Assembly (NCBI RefSeq): GCF_000769915.1
Contig: NZ_JRLV01000008.1
Coordinates: 62,001-126,000 of the forward strand
Direction: 5' to 3'
Source of the DNA: Flavobacterium beibuense F44-8
Lineage (GTDB): Bacteria > Bacteroidota > Bacteroidia > Flavobacteriales > Flavobacteriaceae
Length of the DNA stretch: 64,000 nt
In this document: positions 1 to 8,475 of the stretch, piece after piece
Numbering within the stretch: position 1 is the first letter of the stretch
Layout: each line of letters opens with the position of its first letter
Position numbers and translations under genes: made by a program
The notes under the pieces: generated by a model
What the model saw: only the letters and a program-made list of their open reading frames with translations
Database searches by the model: none
What the model was told of the DNA's origin: nothing

Positions 1-1215
1 AATGTAAATGCGGTAAGGGAGATACTTAAAGGTAATTTTAAGGAAAGTCTTAAAGATTTTAAAAACCTTATGCAGGAACTGGCTGCCGAAATGAAGTTTG
101 AGGAAGCCCAGAAAATAAAGGAAAAGATTGAGGTGCTTGAAAACTATCAGGCGCGCTCTACCGTGTTTAACCCAAGGATATCTAACATAGATGTATTTAC
201 TATAATATCTGACGAGAGTATGGCTTATGTGAACTTTATACAGGTATCACACGGCGCCATTGTCCGTTCGCATACTATGGAGATAAAAAAGAGGCTGGAA
301 GAGACCGATGAGCAGTTGCTTGAGCTTGCCGTTGTAGAGCTTAGAGAGCGCTTTGATTTGCGCTCTAAGGAAATATTATTGCCTTTTGAACTGGACTTGG
401 GTCCTGACGTAAAAATAACAGTGCCTAAACTTGGTGATAAAAAGCAAATCTTAGATTTGTCTGAACGCAACGCTAAGTTTTATCGTATGGATCAGCTTAA
501 GCAAATTAAGATAGTTGATCCCGACAGGCATACCAACCGTATTATGGCACAAATGAAAAAAGATTTGCGCCTGCCGTTTGAGCCAAGGCATATAGAATGT
601 TTTGATAACTCAAACATTCAGGGTACTAATCCGGTATCGGCCTGCGTTGTGTTTAAGGACGGAAAGCCCAGTAAAAAGGACTACCGTCATTTCAATATAA
701 AAACGGTAGAAGGTCCTAACGATTTTGCTTCTATGGAAGAGGTGGTGTACAGGCGTTACAAGCGTCTTTTGGATGAGAATGAGCCCCTGCCGCAGCTTAT
801 AATTATTGACGGTGGTAAAGGTCAGTTATCATCTGCTTTAAAAAGCCTGGATGACTTGGGATTGAGAGGTAAAATCACTATTTTAGGCATTGCTAAAAGA
901 CTCGAAGAGATTTTCTATCCGGGGGATTCCATTCCGCTGTATCTGGACAAGAAATCAGAGACTTTAAAAATAATACAGCATCTCAGAAATGAGGCGCACC
1001 GTTTCGGGATTAATTTCCATAGGGATAAACGTAGCAAAGGAGCGCTCCAAACGTCAATAGAAAGCATACCGGGCATAGGGGAGAAGACAATGATAGCGCT
1101 TTTGAAAGAGTTTAAGTCGGTTAAAAGGCTGTCTGCCGCCCCCGAAGAAGACATTGCAAAAGTTGTAGGCCCTGCAAAAGCTAAAAAAATCACAGAATTC
1201 TATAAAAGTAAATAG
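1..1215 (+). CDS. uvrC: UvrABC excinuclease subunit C, C-terminal part (left-truncated)
   Basis: Incises damaged DNA on both sides of a lesion in nucleotide excision repair. The frame is open from base 1, so 404 codons are visible and the gene continues to the left. UvrC is usually about 600 residues, so the N-terminal GIY-YIG nuclease domain (3' incision) lies outside the window. The visible part opens with the UVR helical hairpin that contacts UvrB. Next comes the RNase H-like 5' nuclease domain, with ECFDNSNIQG, IIIDGGKGQLSSA and HRFGINFHRDKRSK segments. It ends in a helix-hairpin-helix module around SIPGIGEKT. The stop lies 2 bases before the patatin start codon, so the two are probably co-transcribed. 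The family assignment is secure; only completeness is limited, by the window edge. Confidence 0.97.
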   Translation, partial: NVNAVREILKGNFKESLKDFKNLMQELAAEMKFEEAQKIKEKIEVLENYQARSTVFNPRISNIDVFTIISDESMAYVNFIQVSHGAIVRSHTMEIKKRLEETDEQLLELAVVELRERFDLRSKEILLPFELDLGPDVKITVPKLGDKKQILDLSERNAKFYRMDQLKQIKIVDPDRHTNRIMAQMKKDLRLPFEPRHIECFDNSNIQGTNPVSACVVFKDGKPSKKDYRHFNIKTVEGPNDFASMEEVVYRRYKRLLDENEPLPQLIIIDGGKGQLSSALKSLDDLGLRGKITILGIAKRLEEIFYPGDSIPLYLDKKSETLKIIQHLRNEAHRFGINFHRDKRSKGALQTSIESIPGIGEKTMIALLKEFKSVKRLSAAPEEDIAKVVGPAKAKKITEFYKSK

Positions 1216-1217
1216 TA

Positions 1218-3434
1218 ATGAATAAACCGCTCCTTACCCTGCTATTTTTACTCACCTTCTATACTGTTTCGGCTCAGGAAAATGATACCCTGTCGAAACA
1301 CAAACCAAAAATAGGTGTAGTGCTGAGTGGCGGAGGAGCAAAAGGGCTTGCTCATATTGGTGCCTTAAAGGTACTGGAAGAAGCCGGGATAGAAATATCT
1401 TATATAGGCGGTACCAGTATGGGGGCCATAATCGGTGGTCTTTATGCTTCCGGTTACAGTGCAAATCAGTTGGATTCTATTTTTCAGAGGGTAGATTCAG
1501 ATGCCTTGCTTCGTGATTATATCCCCAGAAGTTCCAAAACCTTTTTTGAGAAAAGGAACGACGAAATTTACGCCTTAACTCTTCCGTTTAAAAAATTTAA
1601 GCTGGGGTTTCCCACAGCTGTTTCAAAAGGACTTTACAATTATGCCATTATAAACAGGCTTACCAATCATGTTAGACACATTAGGGATTTTGATAGCCTG
1701 CCTATTCCGTTTGTTTGTATTGCTACAGATATTGAAACCGGAGAAGAAGTAGTACTGCATAAAGGTATACTGCCCGATGCTATTCTTGCCAGTGGGGCAT
1801 TTCCGTCATTATACTATCCGGTAGAGATAGACGGGAGACTGCTTATTGACGGCGGAGTTACTAATAACTATCCGGTAGAGGAAATCAGAAAAATGGGTGC
1901 CGATATCATTATTGGGGTTGATGTTCAGGACGGACTGAAATCACGTGATGAGATTAAAGGAGCAACCGGTGTACTGGTACAAATTAATAACTACCAGATG
2001 ATCAAAAAAATGGATAAGAAACGTGAGGATACCGATGTGTATATAAAACCGGATATTTCAGGCTATTCGGTTATTTCTTTTGATCAGGGGAAGGAAATTA
2101 TAAGAAAAGGTGAAGAGGCAGCCTTAGTACTGTATGATACACTAAAAAAACTGGGTAGTGATAAGCCTATCGTGAAAAGATGTACCGAAGCAAAAGATAC
2201 TCTTAATATAGAGTATATTAATGTGAATGAACTGGAGTATTACACCAAATCATATGTGGTAGGTAAACTTAGGTTTAAAGGTGGGGCAAAAATTACTTAT
2301 GATAAGCTGGATGCCGGAATAAGCAGTCTTAGTGCGACACAAAACTTCAATTCCATTTCCTATTCTTTTGAAAAGGGACCAAACGGAGGCGATGTGCTTA
2401 ATATGAACCTGACCGAAAATCCTATAAACCGCTATTTGAAATTTGGGCTTCACTATGACGGATTGTATAAAAGTGGTATATTGGTTAACCTAACTCAAAA
2501 GAAACTGTTGTTTCAAAACGACGTTGCATCGCTTGATGTGATATTAGGAGATCACTTTCGTTATAATTTTGATTATTATCGTGATAATGGTTTTCATATC
2601 AGTTATGGTTTCCATTCCAGTTTTAGTAATTTCAACAGAAATATCTCTGCCGAATATAATGAAGGAGAGTTTTTAAGAACATTTGGGGTGAATTCTCTTA
2701 ATCTCGATTTTACCGATTTTACCAATAAGGTATATCTGCAAACCATTTTTGCACAAAAGTTCCTAATTGGTGCCGGTGCTGAGCTCAAGCATTTAAAGAT
2801 TAAGAGCGAAACGGTAGAGTCTAACAGTATTTTTGACGACAGTGATTATTTCTCGCTATACGGTACACTTAAATATGACTCTTATGATAATAAATACTTC
2901 CCTAAAAAAGGATGGTATTTTATAGGGGAGGCAAAAACGTTTTTGTTCTCCTCTGACTACAATGATATTTTTGGGCGTTTCAGCATCTTTAAGGCAGATA
3001 TGGGTATAGTACATGAGATTGTGCGTAACCTGTCATTAGAATTGCAAACAGAGGGAGGTTTTGCGGTTTCCAGTGATACTACAGTGCCGTTTTTTGATTT
3101 TATTTTAGGAGGGTACGGGTATCATATGACAAATAACTTCCGTCATTTTTACGGATATGACTTTTTGAGCCTGTCAGGAGACAGTTATATTAAAGGAACG
3201 GCTACCCTTGACTATGAGTTTGTAAAGAAAAACCATATTAACTTTACAGCAAACTTTGCCAATTTAGGACACAGAATTTATGATGAAGGTAATATTTTCA
3301 GTGTGCCTGAGTTTAGCGGATATGCTTTAGGTTATGGTATGGAAACCATAATAGGGCCTATAGAAATAAAGCACAGCTGGTCTCCCGATACCAAAAATCA
3401 TTACACCTGGTTTAGTGTAGGCTTTTGGTTCTAA
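1218..3434 (+). CDS. Patatin-like phospholipase with outer-membrane barrel (type Vd-like)
   Basis: Predicted lipid acyl hydrolase carried on its own outer-membrane barrel. A signal peptide covers residues 1-20 (ends VSAQ). The patatin domain has the oxyanion-hole loop GGGAKG (38-43), the nucleophile elbow GTSMG with Ser67, and the catalytic Asp211 of DGG, so the Ser-Asp dyad is intact. Residues about 330-405 look like a POTRA domain. Residues about 410-738 form the beta-rich barrel, ending in an aromatic residue (GFWF) as outer-membrane barrels do. The order patatin-POTRA-barrel is that of the PlpD / type Vd family. The start follows the uvrC stop by 2 bases. Whether the patatin domain faces outward or is released is not visible from sequence, and the substrate is unknown. 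Confidence 0.9.
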   Translation: MNKPLLTLLFLLTFYTVSAQENDTLSKHKPKIGVVLSGGGAKGLAHIGALKVLEEAGIEISYIGGTSMGAIIGGLYASGYSANQLDSIFQRVDSDALLRDYIPRSSKTFFEKRNDEIYALTLPFKKFKLGFPTAVSKGLYNYAIINRLTNHVRHIRDFDSLPIPFVCIATDIETGEEVVLHKGILPDAILASGAFPSLYYPVEIDGRLLIDGGVTNNYPVEEIRKMGADIIIGVDVQDGLKSRDEIKGATGVLVQINNYQMIKKMDKKREDTDVYIKPDISGYSVISFDQGKEIIRKGEEAALVLYDTLKKLGSDKPIVKRCTEAKDTLNIEYINVNELEYYTKSYVVGKLRFKGGAKITYDKLDAGISSLSATQNFNSISYSFEKGPNGGDVLNMNLTENPINRYLKFGLHYDGLYKSGILVNLTQKKLLFQNDVASLDVILGDHFRYNFDYYRDNGFHISYGFHSSFSNFNRNISAEYNEGEFLRTFGVNSLNLDFTDFTNKVYLQTIFAQKFLIGAGAELKHLKIKSETVESNSIFDDSDYFSLYGTLKYDSYDNKYFPKKGWYFIGEAKTFLFSSDYNDIFGRFSIFKADMGIVHEIVRNLSLELQTEGGFAVSSDTTVPFFDFILGGYGYHMTNNFRHFYGYDFLSLSGDSYIKGTATLDYEFVKKNHINFTANFANLGHRIYDEGNIFSVPEFSGYALGYGMETIIGPIEIKHSWSPDTKNHYTWFSVGFWF

Positions 3435-3477
3435 ATATTTATTAGGAGTAAACGAAACGGAAATATATAAAAAGCCA

Positions 3478-3504
3478 AAAGGCAGGATTAATTATCCTGC
3501 CTTT
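3478..3504. terminator. Bidirectional hairpin between patatin and symporter genes
   Basis: Perfect 11-bp stem (3478-3488 with 3494-3504) and a 5-base loop between two convergent genes. The minus-strand side is followed by a T-rich run, so it is strongest as a terminator for the symporter operon. The stop codon of the small symporter-linked gene lies inside the stem. Confidence 0.75.
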
Positions 3505-3643
3505 CTGTTATATCATCGTTTTCCGAATAGGAGTCGGGCTCCGATTTCGGTTTTACGGTTAAAACCTTATAAAAAAAGTATGCTGCTATGGTAACCACAA
3601 TTCCCTGTGCGCCTACCATTACTATTATTGCTTCTGTTTTCAT
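3488..3643 (-). CDS. 51-residue single-span protein coupled to the NSS symporter (MetS-like)
   Basis: A small gene shorter than most gene-calling cut-offs. Its ATG (3643-3641) overlaps the symporter's TGA (3642-3640) as ATGA, the classical sign of translational coupling. The product starts MKTEAIIVMVGAQG, has one hydrophobic span (about residues 5-26, IIVMVGAQGIVVTIAAYFFY), and ends in a charged polar tail of about 25 residues. Length, single span and position directly after an NSS transporter match the small-subunit idea known from MetS of the corynebacterial MetPS methionine/alanine importer. I cannot show homology from sequence alone. The call is therefore 'probable small accessory subunit', with the reading frame itself well supported by the overlap and by its end inside the terminator. 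Confidence 0.7.
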   Translation of the reverse strand: MKTEAIIVMVGAQGIVVTIAAYFFYKVLTVKPKSEPDSYSENDDITERQDN

Positions 3644-5448
3644 GCTGTTGCCCTCCCTTCTTTAACTCGTTTTAAATATGCTCTGTATACTACTACACTA
3701 ATAAAGATAAACAAAGTTATTAATAATAATCGGCCTATTGTTTTATACATCACGTTGTTAGTAAATTTACCTTCGGCAATTTTATCTTTAGGATGTATTT
3801 TATCACCCAGGCTAACAACTGTATGTTGTTCGCCTTTAAATGCGTAGGTTTTGTAATCAGTATACTTTATGGTATTTACAGTGTTTTGAGTTTTGTCAAA
3901 CACCTGTTTTTCATTCTCAAAAGCGATTTTTACAAAGTTAGGCGCTACAGAGTCAACCACACCAAATTCGGCAGAACCGTAGTCTTCGGCATAGTAAGCA
4001 TCCGCAAACCACTCTTTATTGTGAGTGTCGTTATTCATAACCTTGTTGGCTATATCTGGTGTGCTTGCTAAAAGAACCCATCCTAAAAGACATGGCGTTA
4101 CAACAAGTATTACATATTTAAAGAATACCGGAACTTTAATATCGGCACCAAGGTTAATTTCTTCCCAACCTCTTTTCATGCCGAAAATCCATGCGAATAA
4201 TACGGTTTCAAGGAAAGCAAATACTACAAGGCTCACTGTACCTGCCCAGTAGTCGTATTCGTCAAATACGCCTTCTTTATAGAAGATAACAGTTGGTAGT
4301 CCCATTATAAGGGCAATAAGCCCGAAGGACCATGCACCCTTGTTGTTTTTCCAGCCAAACTCGTCGCGCATAAAGCCAATCCAAGGTGTACCCATAGCGA
4401 GTGACGAAGTAATACCGGCAAAGAATAATAAACCGAACCAGAATACCCCTGCAAAAACGGCGAGGACATGACCCCATTGCTGGAAGAGGTAAGGCATAGT
4501 TTGGAATGCCATACCGAAGCCTGCATTTTGAAGTACCCAGTCAAGACCAAGGTAACCTGCAGCGATAGGAATTACTATTGAACTACCTAAAACAACCTCT
4601 ACAAACTCGTTCATGAAACCTGCAGAAACCGCATTTAAGGCAATATCATCTTTAGATTTAATGTAGGCTGCATAACAGTGTACAGTACCCATACCTACAG
4701 ACAGGGTGAAGAATATCTGTCCGGCGGCGGCGAGCCATACCTTAGCACTCCAGAGGGAATCAAACTGTGGTGTCCATAGGAAGTTAAGTCCGTCCCATGC
4801 GTTGGCATTAGGGAACATGTCTGAAGCTCCGTCGGTTCCAAGAGTAAGTCCTTTAAATGCCAGTACTGCTCCAAAAAGGATGAGTAGCGGCATACCTATT
4901 TTTGCTACTTTTTCAATACCTCCTAAACCTTTAGAAAGGATGTAAGTGTTTAAAAGTAAACAGGCTATGTAAAATACAACGGCTTCATAAGGAATACCTG
5001 TTGTGCTTTTTGCTATTGTGGTATAGGTATCAAAAAATCCTGCAACTTGAGCCTGATCCATACCCACAAAAGTTCCTTTTATTGTATGGTATACATAAGA
5101 CATAGTCCAGGATTCGATATAACAGTAGTATGATGCGACGGCGATATTGGTAAAAATACCAAAGACACCAATGTACTTCCATATTCGGCCTTTAGCCATG
5201 GTGTCCAGAATGTAAGGGGTACTGTGGTTGCCGTATCTTCCTCCAAAACGGCCGGTAGACCATTCAATAAAAAGGAGAGGGATTCCCATTACTACAAAAC
5301 ACACGAGGTAAGGTATAATAAAGGCGCCACCTCCGTTTTGAACTGCCTGTACCGGGAATCTTAAAAAGTTACCTAATCCAACCGCATTACCTGCCATTGC
5401 CAGAATTAAGCCAACACGTGAGCCCCACGATTCTGCTTTCGCTGCCAT
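3640..5448 (-). CDS. Sodium-dependent symporter, NSS (SNF) family
   Basis: Secondary transporter coupling Na+ entry to uptake of an amino acid or related solute. The N-terminus carries the family signature: WGSRVGLILAMAGNAVGLGN with the unwound TM1, then LRFPVQAVQNGGGAF. Hydrophobic spans continue along the 602 residues, consistent with about 12 helices. An unusual soluble stretch of about 90 residues (about 475-565) separates the last two spans, making the protein longer than LeuT-type members of roughly 500 residues. It is divergently placed from homogentisate dioxygenase, which suggests (inference only) an aromatic amino acid as substrate; TnaT and Tyt1 are NSS carriers of tryptophan and tyrosine. 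A TAnnTTTG element lies upstream. It is followed by a coupled 51-residue partner. Confidence 0.93.
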   Translation of the reverse strand: MAAKAESWGSRVGLILAMAGNAVGLGNFLRFPVQAVQNGGGAFIIPYLVCFVVMGIPLLFIEWSTGRFGGRYGNHSTPYILDTMAKGRIWKYIGVFGIFTNIAVASYYCYIESWTMSYVYHTIKGTFVGMDQAQVAGFFDTYTTIAKSTTGIPYEAVVFYIACLLLNTYILSKGLGGIEKVAKIGMPLLILFGAVLAFKGLTLGTDGASDMFPNANAWDGLNFLWTPQFDSLWSAKVWLAAAGQIFFTLSVGMGTVHCYAAYIKSKDDIALNAVSAGFMNEFVEVVLGSSIVIPIAAGYLGLDWVLQNAGFGMAFQTMPYLFQQWGHVLAVFAGVFWFGLLFFAGITSSLAMGTPWIGFMRDEFGWKNNKGAWSFGLIALIMGLPTVIFYKEGVFDEYDYWAGTVSLVVFAFLETVLFAWIFGMKRGWEEINLGADIKVPVFFKYVILVVTPCLLGWVLLASTPDIANKVMNNDTHNKEWFADAYYAEDYGSAEFGVVDSVAPNFVKIAFENEKQVFDKTQNTVNTIKYTDYKTYAFKGEQHTVVSLGDKIHPKDKIAEGKFTNNVMYKTIGRLLLITLFIFISVVVYRAYLKRVKEGRATA

Positions 5449-5833
5449 AAAGGATATTTGTTTTTTGGTTATTAAACGGTTTCAAAGATAGAAAAACAAA
5501 TAGAAAAGTAAAGAAAAGGTCAATTAAATTAAAAATCCGTAAAGGCTTTTAACATAAGTAATTCATATTTATCAAACAGCCTGAAATCAGGTCGACAGAT
5601 TCTTAAACAAAGCCGATTTTAACGCTAAACTCAAATTTTTGCTGAGAATGCGCTCTAAATATAAATATTGTATAATAATTAGGGAGCAAAATTAAATTTT
5701 TACGATATTTGTCTAATGAATATGAGTTGGACAGATTTATTAAGCCACCTGAAATTTCTCATTAAGAGAAATCCGGAATGATATATATTATATGGTGTAC
5801 CCGTTTAATATGTTTAATTAATAAATTTCAATT
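5449..5833. other. 385-bp intergenic region between divergent symporter and hmgA
   Basis: No gene seen. It holds the symporter -7 element near its left end. There are two dyads: an interrupted palindrome CCTGA-aa-TCAGG at 5580-5591, and a 7-bp stem ATTTCTC-attaa-GAGAAAT at 5754-5772, about 60 bases before the hmgA start. Neither is followed by a T-run, so they look more like protein-binding sites than terminators. No exact TAnnTTTG was found in front of hmgA, so its promoter is not identified. Confidence 0.5.
5483..5490 (-). promoter_or_regulatory. -7 promoter element of the symporter gene
   Basis: Exact TAnnTTTG (TATCTTTG on the minus strand), with its 3' end 34 bases before the symporter ATG. 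No well-spaced -33 TTG was seen, so this rests on the -7 match and the position. Confidence 0.5.
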
Positions 5834-6991
5834 ATGCCTATATATCACAAAGTAGGGAATATCCCTCACAAAAGACATATACAGTTTGAGAAACCAAATG
5901 GCGGACTTTACTACGAGCAGCTGTTTGGCACCGAAGGTTTTCACGGACATTCTTCATTGTTGTACCATGTACACAGGCCAACACAGGTTAAAGAGATTTT
6001 AAGATCGTACTCTGTAGAGCCGGAGATTGCCATCGAAAAAAATATCAAATCACTTTTACTTAAAGGTTTTGAGCTTCAGCCAAAGGATGACTTTTTGGAA
6101 AGCCGTACCGATATGCTGGTAAATAATGATTGTATCATTGGGCTTGCAGCACCAAAAAAATCGCTTCGTGAGTATTTTTACAAAAATGCTGATGCCGATG
6201 AAATGCTGTTTATCCACAAAGGCAAAGGTACCCTTAGAACTTTTATGGGTAACATTCCTTTTGAGTATGGTGATTACCTTGTTATTCCAAGGGGTATGAT
6301 ATACCAAATAGATTTTGAAACAAGTGATAACCGTTTACTTTATGTAGAGTCTACATCGCCTTTCTATACGCCTAAGCGTTATAAAAATGAAAGCGGACAG
6401 CATTTAGAGCACTCTCCGTTTTGTGAAAGGGACTTCAAATTACCGGAGCAGCTTGAAACGTATGATGAAAAAGGAGATTTCCTTATCAAGATCAAGAAAG
6501 AAGGTATGATGCATGAGGTAGTATATGCCACGCATCCGTTTGATGTTATTGGTTGGGATGGTTATAACTTCCCTTATGGGTTCAGTATTCATAACTTTGA
6601 GCCTATAACAGGTAGGGTACACTTACCACCACCAATTCACCAAACATTTGAAACTGCCGGATTTGTGGTTTGTTCATTCTGCCCAAGGCTTTATGACTAC
6701 CACCCAAAATCAATCCCGGCACCATACAACCACAGTAATATTGACAGTGATGAGGTGCTTTATTATGTAGACGGTGACTTTATGAGCCGTAACAATATTG
6801 AGCAGGGTCACATTACGCTTCACCCTAAGGGTATTCCTCACGGACCTGCACCCGGGGCAATGGAGCGCAGTATCGGTCAGACAGAAACTTTAGAGCTGGC
6901 GGTAATGGTAGATACCTTCCGTCCGTTAAAAGTAACTAAGGCTGCTATGGGCTTAGACGATGGTCAGTACTACAAATCGTGGGTAGAGTAA
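5834..6991 (+). CDS. hmgA: Homogentisate 1,2-dioxygenase
   Basis: Cleaves the homogentisate ring to maleylacetoacetate with Fe(II), the step after HPPD in tyrosine and phenylalanine breakdown. It is a 385-residue cupin-type protein, shorter than the roughly 430-440 residues of the fungal, animal and pseudomonad enzymes but typical of the shorter bacterial branch. The C-terminal active-site region is present: His300 and the acidic pair Asp306/Glu307 in NHSNIDSDEV, and His336 in KGIPHGPAPGA. These correspond to the His-Glu-His iron ligands of the family. HPPD follows 70 bases downstream, so the two are probably one transcript. Assignment rests on the iron-ligand region plus the HPPD neighbour. 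Confidence 0.93.
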   Translation: MPIYHKVGNIPHKRHIQFEKPNGGLYYEQLFGTEGFHGHSSLLYHVHRPTQVKEILRSYSVEPEIAIEKNIKSLLLKGFELQPKDDFLESRTDMLVNNDCIIGLAAPKKSLREYFYKNADADEMLFIHKGKGTLRTFMGNIPFEYGDYLVIPRGMIYQIDFETSDNRLLYVESTSPFYTPKRYKNESGQHLEHSPFCERDFKLPEQLETYDEKGDFLIKIKKEGMMHEVVYATHPFDVIGWDGYNFPYGFSIHNFEPITGRVHLPPPIHQTFETAGFVVCSFCPRLYDYHPKSIPAPYNHSNIDSDEVLYYVDGDFMSRNNIEQGHITLHPKGIPHGPAPGAMERSIGQTETLELAVMVDTFRPLKVTKAAMGLDDGQYYKSWVE

Positions 6992-7061
6992 ATTTTAAAA
7001 ACTAACAAACAAAACAAAAACGTTTTCCTGCTTTGTCAGGACAACTTAAAATATTGAAACT

Positions 7062-8222
7062 ATGAGCAAAGAAGTAAAGAGCGTTGAATACGGCTTAGAA
7101 AAAATATTTGAAGGAGCACAGGATTTCCTTCCGCTTTTAGGAACAGATTATATTGAATTTTATGTAGGTAACGCTAAACAGGCGGCCCACTATTATAAAA
7201 CAGCTTTCGGATTCCAGTCGCATGCTTATGCAGGTTTGGAAACAGGTTTAAAAGACAGAGCGTCTTATGTACTTGTTCAGGATAAAATCCGTTTAGTATT
7301 AACAACTCCGTTAAATGCTGATTCTCCGTTAAACGATCATATCGTTAAGCACGGTGACGGTGTTAAAATTGTAGCACTTTGGGTAGAAGATGCAAGAAAA
7401 TCTTTTGAGGAAACTACTAAAAGAGGGGCTAAAGTATACATGGAGCCAACTGTTGAGACAGATGAGTTTGGTGAAGTGGTACGTGCAGGTATCTACACTT
7501 ATGGTGAAACAGTACACATGTTTGTAGAACGTAAAAACTACAAGGGTGCTTTCTTGCCGGGATATAAAGAATGGAAATCTGACTACAACCCTGAGCCAAC
7601 AGGTCTTAAGTTTGTTGACCATATGGTAGGTAACGTAGGATGGAATGAAATGAATACCTGGGTTAAGTGGTATGAAGATGTAATGGGGTTTGTTAACTTC
7701 CTTTCATTTGATGATAAGCAAATCCATACAGAATATTCTGCTCTTATGAGTAAAGTAATGTCTAACGGTAACGGTAGAATTAAGTTCCCTATCAACGAGC
7801 CTGCAGAAGGAGCTAAGAGATCTCAAATTGAAGAGTATCTTGATTTCTACGGCGGTCCAGGTGTACAGCACATAGCTATCGCTACCGATGATATCATTAA
7901 AACAGTAAGCGCGTTAAAAGCAAGAGGTGTTGAATTTCTTTCTGCACCCCCTCATACTTACTATGAAGAAGTGCCAAACCGTCTTGGTGAACACATGAGT
8001 ATCATGAAAGAGGACATTAGTGTTCTTGAGAGTTTAGGTATCATGGTTGATGCTGATGAGGAAGGTTATCTATTACAAATTTTCACCAAACCGGTTGAAG
8101 ACCGTCCTACACTTTTTTACGAAATAATTCAGAGAATGGGTGCAAGAGGCTTTGGTGCGGGTAACTTTAAGGCTCTGTTTGAGTCGATTGAGAGAGAGCA
8201 GGCATTGCGAGGAACGTTATAA
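7062..8222 (+). CDS. hppD: 4-hydroxyphenylpyruvate dioxygenase
   Basis: Converts 4-hydroxyphenylpyruvate to homogentisate, the substrate of the enzyme encoded just upstream. The protein has 386 residues in two vicinal-oxygen-chelate halves. Metal ligands visible in the C-terminal half are His187 (FVDHMVGNV), His270 (GVQHIAIATDDI) and Glu354 (LFYEIIQRMG). Their spacing of 83 and 84 residues is close to that of the Pseudomonas enzyme. The C-terminal gate helix region (ARGFGAGNFKALFESIE) is intact. With hmgA this makes a two-gene tyrosine degradation unit. fumarylacetoacetase and maleylacetoacetate isomerase are not in the window. Confidence 0.96.
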   Translation: MSKEVKSVEYGLEKIFEGAQDFLPLLGTDYIEFYVGNAKQAAHYYKTAFGFQSHAYAGLETGLKDRASYVLVQDKIRLVLTTPLNADSPLNDHIVKHGDGVKIVALWVEDARKSFEETTKRGAKVYMEPTVETDEFGEVVRAGIYTYGETVHMFVERKNYKGAFLPGYKEWKSDYNPEPTGLKFVDHMVGNVGWNEMNTWVKWYEDVMGFVNFLSFDDKQIHTEYSALMSKVMSNGNGRIKFPINEPAEGAKRSQIEEYLDFYGGPGVQHIAIATDDIIKTVSALKARGVEFLSAPPHTYYEEVPNRLGEHMSIMKEDISVLESLGIMVDADEEGYLLQIFTKPVEDRPTLFYEIIQRMGARGFGAGNFKALFESIEREQALRGTL

Positions 8223-8346
8223 AAGCTGCTTATTTTTATATAGTCGATAATTTTAAACCATCAAAAGGCTTGTTTTTTGAGGAATATGTGTTAAAGTTGA
8301 TTTTTTAGGGAGAATTTTTCAATAACCTATCTACTTTTGCACTCGC

Positions 8347-8376
8347 AAAAAGGGAGCTGTAGTGAGCTCACTTTTT
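8347..8376 (+). terminator. Terminator-like hairpin after hppD
   Basis: Stem of AAAAAG plus GAGCT pairing with AGCTC plus CTTTTT around one G:A mismatch, loop GTAGTG, ending in six T. It could end the hmgA-hppD transcript. Confidence 0.55.
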
Positions 8377-8426
8377 TGTGAAAAGTAATTTTCATAATTT
8401 ATAGTTTTTTGGTTGGTTAATAGCAT

Positions 8427-8461
8427 AAAAACCCGGTCATTAATTTTGGCTGGGTTTTTTT
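8427..8461 (+). terminator. Rho-independent terminator
   Basis: Twelve-pair stem (8427-8438 with 8448-8459, two G:T pairs), 9-base loop, T-run. It is the second terminator-like hairpin between hppD and the DUF3108 gene. Confidence 0.75.
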
Positions 8462-8475
8462 GTTTAGTATTTTTG
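8445..8475 (+). promoter_or_regulatory. Promoter of the DUF3108-kynA-M23-pgi run
   Basis: TTTG (8445-8448), 19-base spacer, TATTTTTG (8468-8475), an exact fit to the Bacteroidota -33/-7 pattern, 53 bases before the DUF3108 start. The -33 box overlaps the arm of the preceding terminator. Confidence 0.55.

Larger units (their letters stand above)
8332..8461 (+). ncRNA. Candidate small RNA: promoter, hairpin, terminator
   Basis: TACTTTTG at 8332-8339 fits the Bacteroidota -7 element. Transcription from it would begin near 8346, run into a stem-loop (8347-8376) and stop at a strong rho-independent terminator (8427-8461), with no reading frame of note between. Against this, there is no well-placed -33 TTG, and the first hairpin could simply terminate the hppD transcript. 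This is a low-confidence proposal based on layout alone. Confidence 0.25.
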
